Shown: positions 51,811 through 61,137, numbered from the stretch's first letter. The stretch: DNA of 64,000 nt from Propionibacteriaceae bacterium (GCA_017306015.1 JAFKJK010000017.1:1-64000), one strand, 5' to 3'. Numbers and translations are program-made. The notes: generated by a model from the sequence alone, not told the origin.

Positions 51811-53358
51811 TTAGTGCTTCGGGATCTCGATCTTCGTGACCTGCCCGGCGTTGCCGGCCGCGTCCAGGCCGTACACGCAGTAGGTCGCCGGCAGGTCCGC
51901 GGCCTTCAGCGTCAGCGGCACGATGAAGAAGTCCTGGAAGGACGCCGTGTCGGTGCAGTCGATGCTGCCCTGCGGGCCCCAGGCGAACCGAACGGTGGTG
52001 ATCTCCGGCGGCACCAGGTGCGGACGGACGACGACCGCCCCGCCGCCGATGTCATCGACCTCCGCGTTGGCGGCGAAGATCGGCGGAGTGCGGTCGACCT
52101 CGAACAGCACCGAGGCCGCGCCCGCGTAGTCGGAGCCGGCTACCGCACACAGCAGGAACCGTCCCTCCTGTTCGGGCAGGTCGACGGGAATCTGGACCCC
52201 GAGTTGCTCCCAGTCCTCGCCGGCCTTGGGCAGGGCCGAGGACTTCGCCGACGAGTAGGTGGACTGCTGCTGGCACGCGGTGCCGTCGCCCAGCTCGGTG
52301 AGGACGGTGCGGACGGTGCCCACCTTCCGGCCGACGAGGCTGGCGGACGGGTGGCCGCCGCCGGCGTTCGGCTGATCGCCGCCGCGGAACGAGCCGCCGC
52401 CCGACTCGGCCCACACGCTGGAGGTCGGCAGTGGACAACCACCGCCGAGGCTGAACCGGCCGGACGCGTCGAAGCACTTCCCGATTCCGGCGACGCTCTG
52501 GGCGTAACTGGTCTTCTCGACCATCTTCGTCCCGTCCGCGGTCACCTCGCAGGGGTGGTTCATCGTGCAGGCGCCGCCGTTGGCTGCCGTCGCTCCCCAG
52601 GTCGTGGTGTTGATCATGGCGACGATGGCGTCGGGCGCTCCGTCCGCGCCGACCGTGAACAGCGACGAGCCGCTGGAACCCTGGATGATGCCGGGGCAGT
52701 CGTTCGACCACACGCCGAGCCACATCCACAGGTGCTCGATCAGGGTGTGCTGGCTGCCGAGGGTGCAGTCGCCGCGGCGAAGCACCCAGTCGTCCGGGTG
52801 GAGGTCCTGCACCGGGACGCCGACGTTGACGACGGCCGTCCCGCCGGCCGGCTCGGCGTCCGCGATCTTCACCGGGCGCAGGCCGAGGTCCTCCAGCTCG
52901 CCGAGGGTGGACTTGAGCCGGACGATCGCGGTGTCGGTGTGCCGCATCGTCGAGTACTCCAGGCCGACGACATCGACGGTCAGGGTGTCGTCGGCGTTGC
53001 CCTTCGCGGCAAGGAACTCGGCCGTTCCGAACCATTCGGCGCCGATGGTGGTGGCCTGCGCGGGACGTCCGACGTCGCCGGTGCAGTGGCCGTTGGTGAG
53101 GACGTATGCCGGACCGGTCGGGACGCCGGTGTCGATCAGCGTCCCGCTGCAGTTGGAGCCGGTGTCGAGGGCGGCCACTCCGCTGAAGGCCGCCAGCTGC
53201 GCCAGTGGCAGAGGGTCGGACACTGTCGCAGGAGTCGGTGTCACCGGGGCTGCGGTGGGCAGGTCGGGCCTGGTCGTTACCGTACAGCCGGCCAGCGCGA
53301 GCACGAGGCCCAGCGCCCAGATCGAGCGTCCCCTTCGACGCTGTGGATGGGTTGCCAT
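51811..53358 (-). CDS. Trypsin-like serine protease, putative lipoprotein
   Basis: A 515-residue exported protein. ATG 53358 (GGAGG four bases upstream) starts a signal with lipobox LAGC, then a Thr/Pro-rich spacer. A chymotrypsin-like domain follows: His in LTNGHC, Asp in HTDTAIVRL and Ser in IQGSSGSSLF. Several Cys (NCSGT, RGDCTLG, NDCPG) probably form disulfides. The C-terminal 200 residues look like one or two beta-sandwich domains without clear family. It would act at the cell surface; substrates are unknown. Confidence 0.8.
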   Translation of the reverse strand: MATHPQRRRGRSIWALGLVLALAGCTVTTRPDLPTAAPVTPTPATVSDPLPLAQLAAFSGVAALDTGSNCSGTLIDTGVPTGPAYVLTNGHCTGDVGRPAQATTIGAEWFGTAEFLAAKGNADDTLTVDVVGLEYSTMRHTDTAIVRLKSTLGELEDLGLRPVKIADAEPAGGTAVVNVGVPVQDLHPDDWVLRRGDCTLGSQHTLIEHLWMWLGVWSNDCPGIIQGSSGSSLFTVGADGAPDAIVAMINTTTWGATAANGGACTMNHPCEVTADGTKMVEKTSYAQSVAGIGKCFDASGRFSLGGGCPLPTSSVWAESGGGSFRGGDQPNAGGGHPSASLVGRKVGTVRTVLTELGDGTACQQQSTYSSAKSSALPKAGEDWEQLGVQIPVDLPEQEGRFLLCAVAGSDYAGAASVLFEVDRTPPIFAANAEVDDIGGGAVVVRPHLVPPEITTVRFAWGPQGSIDCTDTASFQDFFIVPLTLKAADLPATYCVYGLDAAGNAGQVTKIEIPKH

Positions 53359-53508
53359 GGTGCCTCCGTCCGCTGGCCTCATTGTGGCGCAGCGGGGACG
53401 CGAGCGCATCGGTTCGCCGGGATTCGGTGCGGGCCGTACGCGTTCTGTTCGTACGCCGGTCAGGCACCCGGGCCAGTCCCGTCCGCACTCGCAGGGATCG
53501 GCCTCCCG

Positions 53509-53622
53509 TGAACCATCGGTACCTGTCCCCGACGGTTCAGACGTCGAGGCCCGCCCCGCCCGCACCCGCCACGCACGAGCCGGCCATCCCGTGAACCATC
53601 GGTACCTGTCCCCGACGGTTCA
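53509..53622 (+). repeat. REP cluster 5: two 31-bp variant copies
   Basis: Copies at 53509-53539 and 53592-53622, with ends TGAACCATCGG and CGACGGTTCA around TACCTGTCCCC. Here the usual AA before GTACC is replaced by ATCG, as if the left part came from a reverse-type copy; a hybrid subtype. They lie in a gap of 357 bases (53359-53715) that otherwise holds only the upstream region of the protease gene, where I see no clear promoter. Confidence 0.9.
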
Positions 53623-53715
53623 GACCCGGACGACGGCGCGGGCGCCGTCCGACGACCGCCGGAGCGCCAGCGTTGGGCAGCGCGACGTCTTGACGCGATC
53701 GGCGTCGGTCAAGGC

Positions 53716-55428
53716 TCAGATCAGCGAGCGGTGCTCCGGGGTCAGCCGACTACTCACAGCGGCGCCGGCGAGCGCGCCGAGCGCGATCGCCACCATCGTG
53801 GACGCCGTTGTCACCAGCGTGTTCAGGCCGCCGGCACCGCCGTCCAGGATCACGGCGACGCCGACCAGACCGAGCGAGCCGGGCACCAACAGCCAGAACG
53901 CCGGCAGGAAGCTGACGAAGGCAGCCGGTCCGGACGGCTGGCGCGCCACCAGGGCCGCGACCGGGGTCATCGCCAGCGCGCCGACGAACGCCGACAGCAC
54001 CCCGCCGAACAGGACGTCGCCGAGCACCTGCGCCCCGTAGGCCACGTACAGGACGAGCAGGATCCAGCCGATCGAACGGGACCGGCCGCACTGGTGGATC
54101 ACGATGCCGACCCCGAACGCGGCGACCGCCAGCCAGGGCCCGACCGGCCCGATGGGCTGCGAGGACGCGACCAGTTCCAGCCGCGGGACGCCGACCAGCA
54201 TCGACCCGCCGACGACGCCGACGGCGAGCAGGACGAGCTGCATAGCGCCCGCGGCCACCCGTCCGGCTCCGGACATCATGTGCCCGGTGGCCAGCTCGAT
54301 CACCCCCGTGTTGATCAGGCCTCCGGGCAGGAAGATCACCAGCGGCGCGATCACCGACGGTAGGACGCCGGGATCGAGCCCTGCGTTGACCAGCGTCAGG
54401 ACGACGGTCGAGACGACGAAGGCGCAGCCCACGGTGATCAGTGGACGGTACTGCTGTTGCAGCCGGTCGCCCTGAATCTGCGCCCAGCCGACGAGGGCGC
54501 CGAGGGCGGCGGCGACACCGAGCCCGCCCCAGGAGGCGCCGAGCAGCACCGCGATGCCGGCGGACGCGATCGCGTAGGCGACCACCCGCTGCATCAGGGT
54601 GTACGGCTCGGGCATGGCCCGGATCTCGGCAACCCGACGGATGATCTCGTGCGCGCCCATCGCCCGGGTGCGGGCCTCGAAGATCACGTCGTCGAGTGCG
54701 TCGGCCTGGGCGAGCAGCAGCTCCCGTCCGCCGCTGGACACGACGCCCGTCCGCACCTCCCCGAGCCCGCGGGCCGACACGAACAGGGCCGTCGGGAAGG
54801 CCACGACTTCGGTTCCGGGGTAGCCGTTGGCGGCGGCGATCTCCTCCAGCGCCTGGCGGACCGCCGCGACGGAGAAGCCGGCGTCGATCATCGCCTCGCC
54901 GACTGCCTCCAGCGCTGCCAGCCGGACGCCCGCGTCGTCGGCGGCGGGGACGGGTGGGACGGCGGGGGCGGCGGGGCCCGGGACACGGCGCTCACGGCGC
55001 CGCAGGACGACGCCGGCGATGACGCCCACCAGGAGTGCGATCGCGGCCAGCACCCAGGAGACCGGCGACGAGTGCGGCTGCGTGTAGGAGGGTGGGGTGG
55101 CTTCGAGTTCGCCCGTACCCGGAGTTCCCGGTGTGGTCGGCGAAGGTGTCGGCGCCGGTTGGGCGATCGGTGGCGGCTCGGGCTGTGCCGTGGCTGTGGG
55201 TGGCGGGGTCAAGGGCGGCTTCGGCTCCGGCGTCGCCGGCTCGGTCGGAGGTGGGGTCTCCTCGTCGCTCGGCGCCTCGGACGACTGGATCGGGGTCTCG
55301 GTCGCCGCGGGTGCCGGCGGGAGCGCGGCCGCAGGCGTCCCTGGCGCGGCGAGGAGCACCGACGCGACGCCGAGGACCAGCGCCGCGGTGAGTCCCGCGA
55401 ACGCACGGTTGGCCCGGAGTGTGCTCAC
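53716..55428 (-). CDS. Threonine/serine exporter (ThrE family), fused ThrE and ThrE_2 domains
   Basis: A 570-residue membrane protein. An N-terminal signal-like helix is followed by a Pro/Thr/Glu-rich segment (residues about 35-115) and one helix, then the ThrE domain (LAALEAVGEAMIDAGFSVAAVRQAL, ALFVSARGLGEVRTG) and about ten helices. The arrangement matches ThrE exporters of corynebacteria, which pump threonine and serine out, though the extracytoplasmic Pro-rich region is long. GTG 55428 is chosen (AAGGA upstream); GTG 55446 is possible. Confidence 0.85.
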   Translation of the reverse strand: MSTLRANRAFAGLTAALVLGVASVLLAAPGTPAAALPPAPAATETPIQSSEAPSDEETPPPTEPATPEPKPPLTPPPTATAQPEPPPIAQPAPTPSPTTPGTPGTGELEATPPSYTQPHSSPVSWVLAAIALLVGVIAGVVLRRRERRVPGPAAPAVPPVPAADDAGVRLAALEAVGEAMIDAGFSVAAVRQALEEIAAANGYPGTEVVAFPTALFVSARGLGEVRTGVVSSGGRELLLAQADALDDVIFEARTRAMGAHEIIRRVAEIRAMPEPYTLMQRVVAYAIASAGIAVLLGASWGGLGVAAALGALVGWAQIQGDRLQQQYRPLITVGCAFVVSTVVLTLVNAGLDPGVLPSVIAPLVIFLPGGLINTGVIELATGHMMSGAGRVAAGAMQLVLLAVGVVGGSMLVGVPRLELVASSQPIGPVGPWLAVAAFGVGIVIHQCGRSRSIGWILLVLYVAYGAQVLGDVLFGGVLSAFVGALAMTPVAALVARQPSGPAAFVSFLPAFWLLVPGSLGLVGVAVILDGGAGGLNTLVTTASTMVAIALGALAGAAVSSRLTPEHRSLI

Positions 55429-55512
55429 GTCCCCATCCTTGCGCACCCGCGGCTGCTTTCCTGGGTAAGCCCAACACCGAGGGAAGGGATGCGTGCCCCT
55501 CGCCCACCGTCC

Positions 55513-55770
55513 TGAACCATCGGGGACAGGTACTTCGGTTCAGAGCCCACCCGTCCTGAACCATCGGGGACAGGTACTTCGGTTCAGGGGCGTCGGCGAA
55601 CCACGGGGACGGTGAACCATGGGGACAGGTACTTCGGTTCAGGATCGGTCGGTGAACGAAAGTACCTGTCCCCGACGGTTCACCCGTCCCGATGGCTCAG
55701 CACACGACGGTTCACCACATGACGGTTCACCACAGGTCGGTGAACGAAAGTACCTGTCCCCGACGGTTCA
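55513..55770. repeat. REP cluster 6: five copies plus fragments
   Basis: Copies at 55513-55542, 55557-55586 and 55613-55641 (29 bp) are reverse; 55653-55682 and 55741-55770 are forward with TGAACGAAAG starts. Fragments between 55596 and 55730 keep pieces such as GACGGTTCAC. The polarity is again reverse then forward. The cluster occupies the 398-base gap between the ThrE start and the PucR gene end, with no gene inside. Confidence 0.92.
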
Positions 55771-55826
55771 TCCGCCGGGACGCCAGCGCGGAGGCTCGCC
55801 TCATGCGTCGTCCCGGCACCAGGTGA

Positions 55827-57119
55827 TCACGGCTGTGCGGGAGCCCCGCCGCCTCGTCCCAGCAGCGCGAGTTGGAGCTCCAGCCGGCGGTCGGGATCCT
55901 CCAGCGCATCGCCGAGGAGCTCCCGGAGTTGGTTCACCCGGTAGCCGACGGTCTGGGGATGGACGCCGAGTTCGGCGGCGATCTCCGTCCGCTGGCCCCA
56001 GTGCCGCAGCCAGGACGCGAGCGTCGCCGTCAGCCGCTCCCGTTGACTCGCGCGCAGCGTCGCGAGCGGCTCGAGGACGCGCTCTGCCAGGGTGGCAGCC
56101 ACCTCGGGCGCGCCGCGCAGCAGGAGCTCAGGGAGTCGGTCCGCCGCTGCGACAAGGCCGGACGCGTCGTCTGGGAGCAACTCGGCGACCACCAGCGAAC
56201 GCCGGGCGTCCAGCAGCGGGACGGACGGACCGAGCCGGACGCCGACCTTCCCGCCCCCGGTCGCCGCCCCGCCCTTGATCGCCGTCCCATCCCCGGTCGT
56301 CGCTCCGCCCTTGATCGTCGCCCCACCCCCGGTCGCGGACGCTTCGCCGGTCGCCGTCCCGTCCCCAGCCGCGGACCCGTCTCCCGCGAGCCGCCGCAGC
56401 ATCGCGCCCGGTCGCTGGTCGGCAGCCAGTACCACGACGGCGATCGAGTCGCGCTCCACGGCGAAGCCGTCCCTGCCGACAGCGGCGCGCACATCCGCCA
56501 GCAACTCGATTGGCAGGAGCGCCACCGCGACCGCTTCGGGCACCCGCCAGCCCACCTGCGCGGCCACCGTCCGGACGACGTCGTCCTCGCCGCTGAATAG
56601 CGCGTCCGCCAGCCGGCGCAGCCGACGCTCCCGCTCGCCGGAGTGGGTGGACACCTCGTTGGCGTAGCCCTCGGCGCTCTCGCCCTGCAGGGTGTCGACC
56701 AGCGCGAACACGGCCTCGCTGAGCGCGACCTGTGCCTCCGGTGAGGCGTCGAGGTCGGCCAGCGCGTGGGCGAACCCGGTGTAGAGCACCCGGGTGCCGA
56801 TCCGGTACGCCGCCAGGAGCTCCTCCAGGCCGCGCCCCTCCCTGGCCTCTCCGGCGCCGAGCTCACGGAACCGGACGCGGTCGCGCTCGCCGAACGCGGG
56901 CGCCGCCGTACCGATCAGCCGGACGAACCGCGTCACCACGGCGGCGGTCACCGCCACGAGGTCGGCGCGGACGCTGGGCACCCCCATCCGCTCCGACCAG
57001 GGCGGCTCGGCCGCGATCCGAGCCAGCATCTCGGCCTGGAGCCGGTCCAGCTGCGGCGCCATCGTCGTGGCCAGTTCGACGGGGAGGCGTGCCCACGGCG
57101 ATCGGACATCTTCTGTCAT
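55827..57119 (-). CDS. PucR family transcriptional regulator (CdaR/GGDEF-like type)
   Basis: A 430-residue regulator. The C-terminal helix-turn-helix typical of the PucR family is clear: LTATLASWLRHWGQRTEIAA followed by LGVHPQTVGYRVNQLRELLG. Residues about 1-165 are helical and of unknown ligand. In the middle, about 45 residues (GDGSAAGDGTATGEASATGG and on) are a low-complexity insertion encoded by a 36-bp imperfect tandem repeat. It is divergent from the aldolase-aminotransferase gene with a 59-base gap and probably activates that catabolic pair. Start ATG 57119. Confidence 0.85.
   Translation of the reverse strand: MTEDVRSPWARLPVELATTMAPQLDRLQAEMLARIAAEPPWSERMGVPSVRADLVAVTAAVVTRFVRLIGTAAPAFGERDRVRFRELGAGEAREGRGLEELLAAYRIGTRVLYTGFAHALADLDASPEAQVALSEAVFALVDTLQGESAEGYANEVSTHSGERERRLRRLADALFSGEDDVVRTVAAQVGWRVPEAVAVALLPIELLADVRAAVGRDGFAVERDSIAVVVLAADQRPGAMLRRLAGDGSAAGDGTATGEASATGGGATIKGGATTGDGTAIKGGAATGGGKVGVRLGPSVPLLDARRSLVVAELLPDDASGLVAAADRLPELLLRGAPEVAATLAERVLEPLATLRASQRERLTATLASWLRHWGQRTEIAAELGVHPQTVGYRVNQLRELLGDALEDPDRRLELQLALLGRGGGAPAQP
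56255..56362. repeat. 36-bp imperfect tandem repeat inside the PucR gene
   Basis: Three 36-bp units at 56255-56290, 56291-56326 and 56327-56362 each begin CCCCGGTCG; the first two share CCGCCCTTGATCG. Being 12 codons long, they expand the protein without changing frame and give the Gly/Ala/Thr-rich insertion. Confidence 0.8.
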
Positions 57120-57138
57120 GTGACGATAGTAACTGGGT

Positions 57139-57144
57139 CATAAT
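57139..57144 (+). promoter_or_regulatory. Possible -10 element of the aldolase-aminotransferase gene
   Basis: CATAAT at 57139-57144 is a good -10 sequence 53 bases before the chosen start. The matching -35 region (around 57116-57122, CATGTGACG) is weak, as expected for a promoter that needs an activator such as the divergent PucR protein. Confidence 0.35.
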
Positions 57145-57196
57145 CTCTCTCATCCTCCCCAAGAACTAGCGGGCTGGAATGAGGAACAATGGTGCC

Positions 57197-59509
57197 ATGC
57201 AGTATGCGTCCAGCCGTCAGCATGTCGTGGGAATGTGCCGCACCATGTTGGAGCGCGGCTTCCTGAAGGCCACCGAGGGCAACGTGTCGGTGCGGATCCC
57301 GGGCCGGTCGCTGTACGCCGTGACCCCGAGCAACTACGGCTACGAGAAGATGCGGGCAGAGGACATCTGCGTCGTCGACTTCGACGGCCACCCGGTGGCC
57401 GTGGACGGCGGTTCGACGCTGGCGCCGTCGGTCGAGGCCGCGCTGCACGCCACGATCTACCTCGAGCGTCCGGACGTGAACGCGATCGTCCACACCCACC
57501 AGCCGTTCGCGTCCGCGCTGTCGTACTTGCGCAAGCCGATCCCCGCGCTGTCGGATGAGCAGAGCCGCTTCCTCGGCGGTGAGATCCCGATCGTCGACTA
57601 CGCGCCGGCGGGGACGGGGTTCCTCGCGTCCGCGATGAAGAAGAAGCTCGGCACCGGCGGCAATGCCTACATCCTGGCCAACCACGGCGTCGTCGTCCTG
57701 GGCGCCGACCCCGAGCGCGCGGTGTTCGCGATGGGCCTGCTGGAGAAGGTGTCGATCGCCTACCTGATGGCCCTGGTCACCGAGCCGGAGAAGGTCTACA
57801 CCGTCCCGGCGCCCATCCGCGAGATCGCGATCGGCAAGCTCCGCTCGGAGCAGAAGCGGATCGCCGAGCAGGTGACGAAGTCGATCCCGTCCGACGAGCC
57901 GGCCGAGGAGCCGCTGCCCAGCGCGGACGCGGTGCGGGCCGCGATCGCCGCGCCCCCGGTCGGGGCGGACGGCGGCGCACCTGAACCGAGGGGACAGGTA
58001 CTTTCGTTCACCCCTGAACCGAAGTACCTGTCCCCGTCGTTCACATTGCCGACCGCGGACCAGCTTGGCTACGGCATCTCCACTTACCCGGACGTCGCGG
58101 ACGTCTACCGGCGCTTCGACGCGCTGATCGGCCAGCCCGTCCGCCGACCCCGGCACGACGCGATGCTCGGCGTCCTGGACTACTTCGAGACCAACTGCGC
58201 CGGCTCCAAGGAGATCACCGAGCGGGCGAAGAAGCGCATCCCCGGCGGCGTCCAGCACAACCTGGCGTTCAACTACCCGTTCCCGCTGGCCATCACCAGA
58301 GCTGAGGGCGCCCACCTGACCGACGTGGACGGCAACACCTACATCGACTTCCTGCAGGCCGGCGGGCCGACGATCCTCGGCAGCAACTACGCGCCCGTCC
58401 GGGACAAGCTGGACGAGGTCATCCGCGAATCCGGGCCGGTCACCGGGCTGTTCCACGAGTACGAACTGCGGCTGGCCGAGCTGGTCAACCACTTCCTGCC
58501 CAGCGTCGAGGTCTACCGCTCGCTCGGCTCCGGGACGGAAGGCGTGATGGCGGCCGTCCGCGGCGCCCGCGCGTTCACCGGCAAGCCGATGGTGATCAAG
58601 ATGGGTGGCGCCTACCACGGCTGGTCGGACACGATGGTCGTCGGCCTGCGCGTCCCCGGCACGTGGCGGATGAACGCGAAGGGCATTCCGCTGGGTGCGA
58701 CCGCCGACACCCGCGAGGTCTTCCCCGAGTCGCTCGGCGAGCTGAAGCGCAAGCTGATCGAGAATCGGCTTCGCGGCGGGACGGCCGCGGTGGTCGTGGA
58801 GCCGGTCGGGCCCGAGAGCGGGACGCGTCCCGTCCCCGAGGACTACAACGCGAAGATCCGCGAGCTCTGCGACGAGTTCAACGCGCTGCTGATCTTCGAC
58901 GAGGTCGTCACCGGCTTCCGGCTGGGCATGGGCGGTGCGCAGGGCTACTTCGGCGTCCGTCCCGACCTGACCGTGCTCGGCAAGGCGATCTCCGGCGGCT
59001 ACCCGATGGCCGGCGGAGTGGGCGGACGGGCCGACATCATGGCCGTCTTCGGGTCGGGCATCGACGGCAAGGCCGGCGCCCACGTCCAGGTCGGCGGGAC
59101 ACTGTCGGCGAACCCGCTGTCGTGTGCCGCCGGGGTGTTCGCGATCGAGGAGATGGCCCGCACCAACGCCCCGGTGATCGCCGGACGCGCGGGCGACCGG
59201 CTCGCCGAGGGACTGCGCCGGCTGGTGGCGAAGTGGGGCCTGCCGTACGTGGTGCACAACACCGGCGCGATCGTCCATCTGGAGTCGACGGGCGTGATGA
59301 TGCTGTCGATGCGAAACCCCGCCAAGCTGCTGAAGGAGAACGGGATCCGCAAGGAAGTGATGGAACACATGGGCGCGGTGTACGCGTCCAGTGGCATCAT
59401 CACCTTGGCCGGATCGAGGCTGTACACGTCCATGGCGGACACGGACGCCGTCATCGACGACGCACTGGAGCGTTTCGATCGGTCATTCGCGGTGATTGAG
59501 GGGGTCTAG
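57197..59509 (+). CDS. Fusion of class II aldolase and class III aminotransferase
   Basis: A 770-residue two-domain protein. Residues about 1-215: class II aldolase/adducin domain with EGNVSVRIPG, zinc-binding HTHQ in AIVHTHQPFAS and NHGVVVLG. Residues about 290-770: PLP-dependent class III aminotransferase of the glutamate-1-semialdehyde aminomutase type, with YHGWSD, FDEVVTGFRLG and the PLP lysine in GKAISGGYP. Between them is an Ala/Pro-rich linker whose residues 263-283 are encoded by two repeat copies. Possible role: an aldol cleavage joined to transamination of an amino- or keto-sugar intermediate made with the FGGY kinase downstream. ATG 57197 fits family starts; ATG 57179 is also possible. 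The PucR gene opposite probably regulates it. Confidence 0.82.
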   Translation: MQYASSRQHVVGMCRTMLERGFLKATEGNVSVRIPGRSLYAVTPSNYGYEKMRAEDICVVDFDGHPVAVDGGSTLAPSVEAALHATIYLERPDVNAIVHTHQPFASALSYLRKPIPALSDEQSRFLGGEIPIVDYAPAGTGFLASAMKKKLGTGGNAYILANHGVVVLGADPERAVFAMGLLEKVSIAYLMALVTEPEKVYTVPAPIREIAIGKLRSEQKRIAEQVTKSIPSDEPAEEPLPSADAVRAAIAAPPVGADGGAPEPRGQVLSFTPEPKYLSPSFTLPTADQLGYGISTYPDVADVYRRFDALIGQPVRRPRHDAMLGVLDYFETNCAGSKEITERAKKRIPGGVQHNLAFNYPFPLAITRAEGAHLTDVDGNTYIDFLQAGGPTILGSNYAPVRDKLDEVIRESGPVTGLFHEYELRLAELVNHFLPSVEVYRSLGSGTEGVMAAVRGARAFTGKPMVIKMGGAYHGWSDTMVVGLRVPGTWRMNAKGIPLGATADTREVFPESLGELKRKLIENRLRGGTAAVVVEPVGPESGTRPVPEDYNAKIRELCDEFNALLIFDEVVTGFRLGMGGAQGYFGVRPDLTVLGKAISGGYPMAGGVGGRADIMAVFGSGIDGKAGAHVQVGGTLSANPLSCAAGVFAIEEMARTNAPVIAGRAGDRLAEGLRRLVAKWGLPYVVHNTGAIVHLESTGVMMLSMRNPAKLLKENGIRKEVMEHMGAVYASSGIITLAGSRLYTSMADTDAVIDDALERFDRSFAVIEGV
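57982..58043. repeat. REP cluster 7: inverted pair (REPIN-like) inside a coding sequence
   Basis: A reverse copy at 57982-58010 and a forward copy at 58015-58043, both 29 bp, are separated by CCCC. Both are shortened by one base compared with the 30-bp form, and the frame stays open through both (EPRGQVLSFT, EPKYLSPSFT). It is the most compact inverted pair in the window and looks like a complete REPIN. Confidence 0.93.
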
Positions 59510-59550
59510 CGGATGACATCTGTGGTGCCGGGTCGGCGGCGGGGACGGAC

Positions 59551-61137
59551 GTGAGCGCTGTCGCGCCCCATGTCCTGGCCGCCGACCTCGGCACCTCCGG
59601 GATGAAGCTCGCCCTGGTGGGACACGACGGGCAGGTCGTCGGCTGGGAGTCCGAGCCGGTCGAGCTGCTGATCCTGCCCGGCGGAGGCGCGGAGCAGGTG
59701 CCGCAGCACTGGTGGGACGCATTCGGACGCTGCGCCGCCCGGCTCGCCGCCTGCCATCCGGGCGAGTTCGGGGCGGTGACGACCGTGTGCTGCTCGACCC
59801 AGGCCGAGGGCACGATCGCCGTCGACGCCGCGGGCGAGCCGCTGACCAACTGCATCCTGTGGATGGACATGCGCGGCGAGCCGAACCTGCGCCGGCAGTT
59901 CGGCGGACGGCCGGCCCTGCGGGGGCTGGCCGCGTCCCGCTACGCGCGCTGGATCCGGCTGACCGGCGGGGCGCCGTCCCCGACCGGCAAGGATCAGGCC
60001 GCGCACATGCTGTGGGTGCGGGACGAACTGCCGGCGGTCTACGAGAAGACCGCCGTGTTCCTGGACGTGCTCGACTACCTCAATCTGCGGCTGACCGGAC
60101 GGGTGGTGGCCACGGTCGACTCGATCCTGACCGCGTGGGTGACCGACAACCGCGACCCGCGGCGCGTCCGCTACGACTCGGGACTGGTGGCGGACTCGGG
60201 GATCGAGGCGTCCAAGCTGCCCGAGATCGTCGCGTGCACCGAGGTGATCGGGACGCTGACGCCGGCCGCGGCGTCCCACCTGGGGCTGCCGGCGGCGTCG
60301 GTGCAGGTGGTGGCCGGCGCGATCGACACGTCCGCTGCCGCGGTCGGGGCGGGGACGGTCTCGCCGGGGGACTGCCATCTCTATCTCGGGACCTCGTCGT
60401 GGATCGCCGCGCACGTGACGGCGAAGAAGACCGACATCGTCAACGGGATCGCCTCGGTGCCGTGCGCGCTGGGCGACCGGTACCTGATGACGGCGCTGCA
60501 GGCGACTGCCTCGGGCAACCTGAACTGGCTGCGCGACAACGTCGTCGGTGCCGCGGACCCGCTGGTGGCCGCGGATGTCCGCGGGGAGTTCTTCGAGCTG
60601 TCGGACGTGATCGTGCCGTCCGTCCCGGCGGGGTCGAACGGGGTGCTGTACACACCGTGGATCTACGGCGAGCGCGTCCCGGTGGACGATCTGGCGCTGC
60701 GGGCGGGCCTGTTCAACGTGTCGCTGCACAACACCCGTGCGGACCTGCTGCGGGCGGTGTTCGAGGGGATCGCGCTGAACACCCGCTGGATGCTGGGGCC
60801 CGTGAACCGGTTCCTCGGCTCTGGAGTGCGCTCGCTCCGGCTGATCGGCGGTGGCGCCCGGTCGGATTCGTGGACGCAGATCCTCGCCGACGTCCTCGGC
60901 GTCGCCGTGCAGCGGGTGGAGCAGCCGGTGGCCGCGAACGCCCGCGGTGCCGGCTTGATCGGCGCGATGGGCGTGGGCGCGATCACCGCGTCCGATGTGC
61001 CGGCCTTGGTGCGGGTCGCCGACGTGTTCGAGCCGAACCCGGCCCATCGACAGATCTACGACGAGGCTTTCGCCACGTTCGTCGACCTGCACCACCGCCT
61101 GGCCCCGGTCTACCGCCGCCTCGCCCGCCGCCCCTGA
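59551..61137 (+). CDS. FGGY family carbohydrate kinase
   Basis: A 528-residue sugar kinase of the ASKHA fold. The phosphate loop is AADLGTSGMKLALV; the FGGY-C part has GAIDTSAAAVGAG, LYLGTSSW and RLIGGGARSDSW. The substrate Asp is likely in WMDMR. The sugar is unknown (xylulokinase- or ribulokinase-like). GTG 59551 is the start, 41 bases after the fusion gene, so the two are probably one operon. Its TGA stop (61135-61137) is the first triplet of a repeat copy, so the native C-terminus may have been replaced. Confidence 0.88.
   Translation: MSAVAPHVLAADLGTSGMKLALVGHDGQVVGWESEPVELLILPGGGAEQVPQHWWDAFGRCAARLAACHPGEFGAVTTVCCSTQAEGTIAVDAAGEPLTNCILWMDMRGEPNLRRQFGGRPALRGLAASRYARWIRLTGGAPSPTGKDQAAHMLWVRDELPAVYEKTAVFLDVLDYLNLRLTGRVVATVDSILTAWVTDNRDPRRVRYDSGLVADSGIEASKLPEIVACTEVIGTLTPAAASHLGLPAASVQVVAGAIDTSAAAVGAGTVSPGDCHLYLGTSSWIAAHVTAKKTDIVNGIASVPCALGDRYLMTALQATASGNLNWLRDNVVGAADPLVAADVRGEFFELSDVIVPSVPAGSNGVLYTPWIYGERVPVDDLALRAGLFNVSLHNTRADLLRAVFEGIALNTRWMLGPVNRFLGSGVRSLRLIGGGARSDSWTQILADVLGVAVQRVEQPVAANARGAGLIGAMGVGAITASDVPALVRVADVFEPNPAHRQIYDEAFATFVDLHHRLAPVYRRLARRP

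Noticed and set aside
51814..53511. Long open frame antisense to the protease gene
   Set aside because: Its translation is Arg/Gly-rich without any recognisable motif, while the minus strand shows a signal peptide and catalytic triad.
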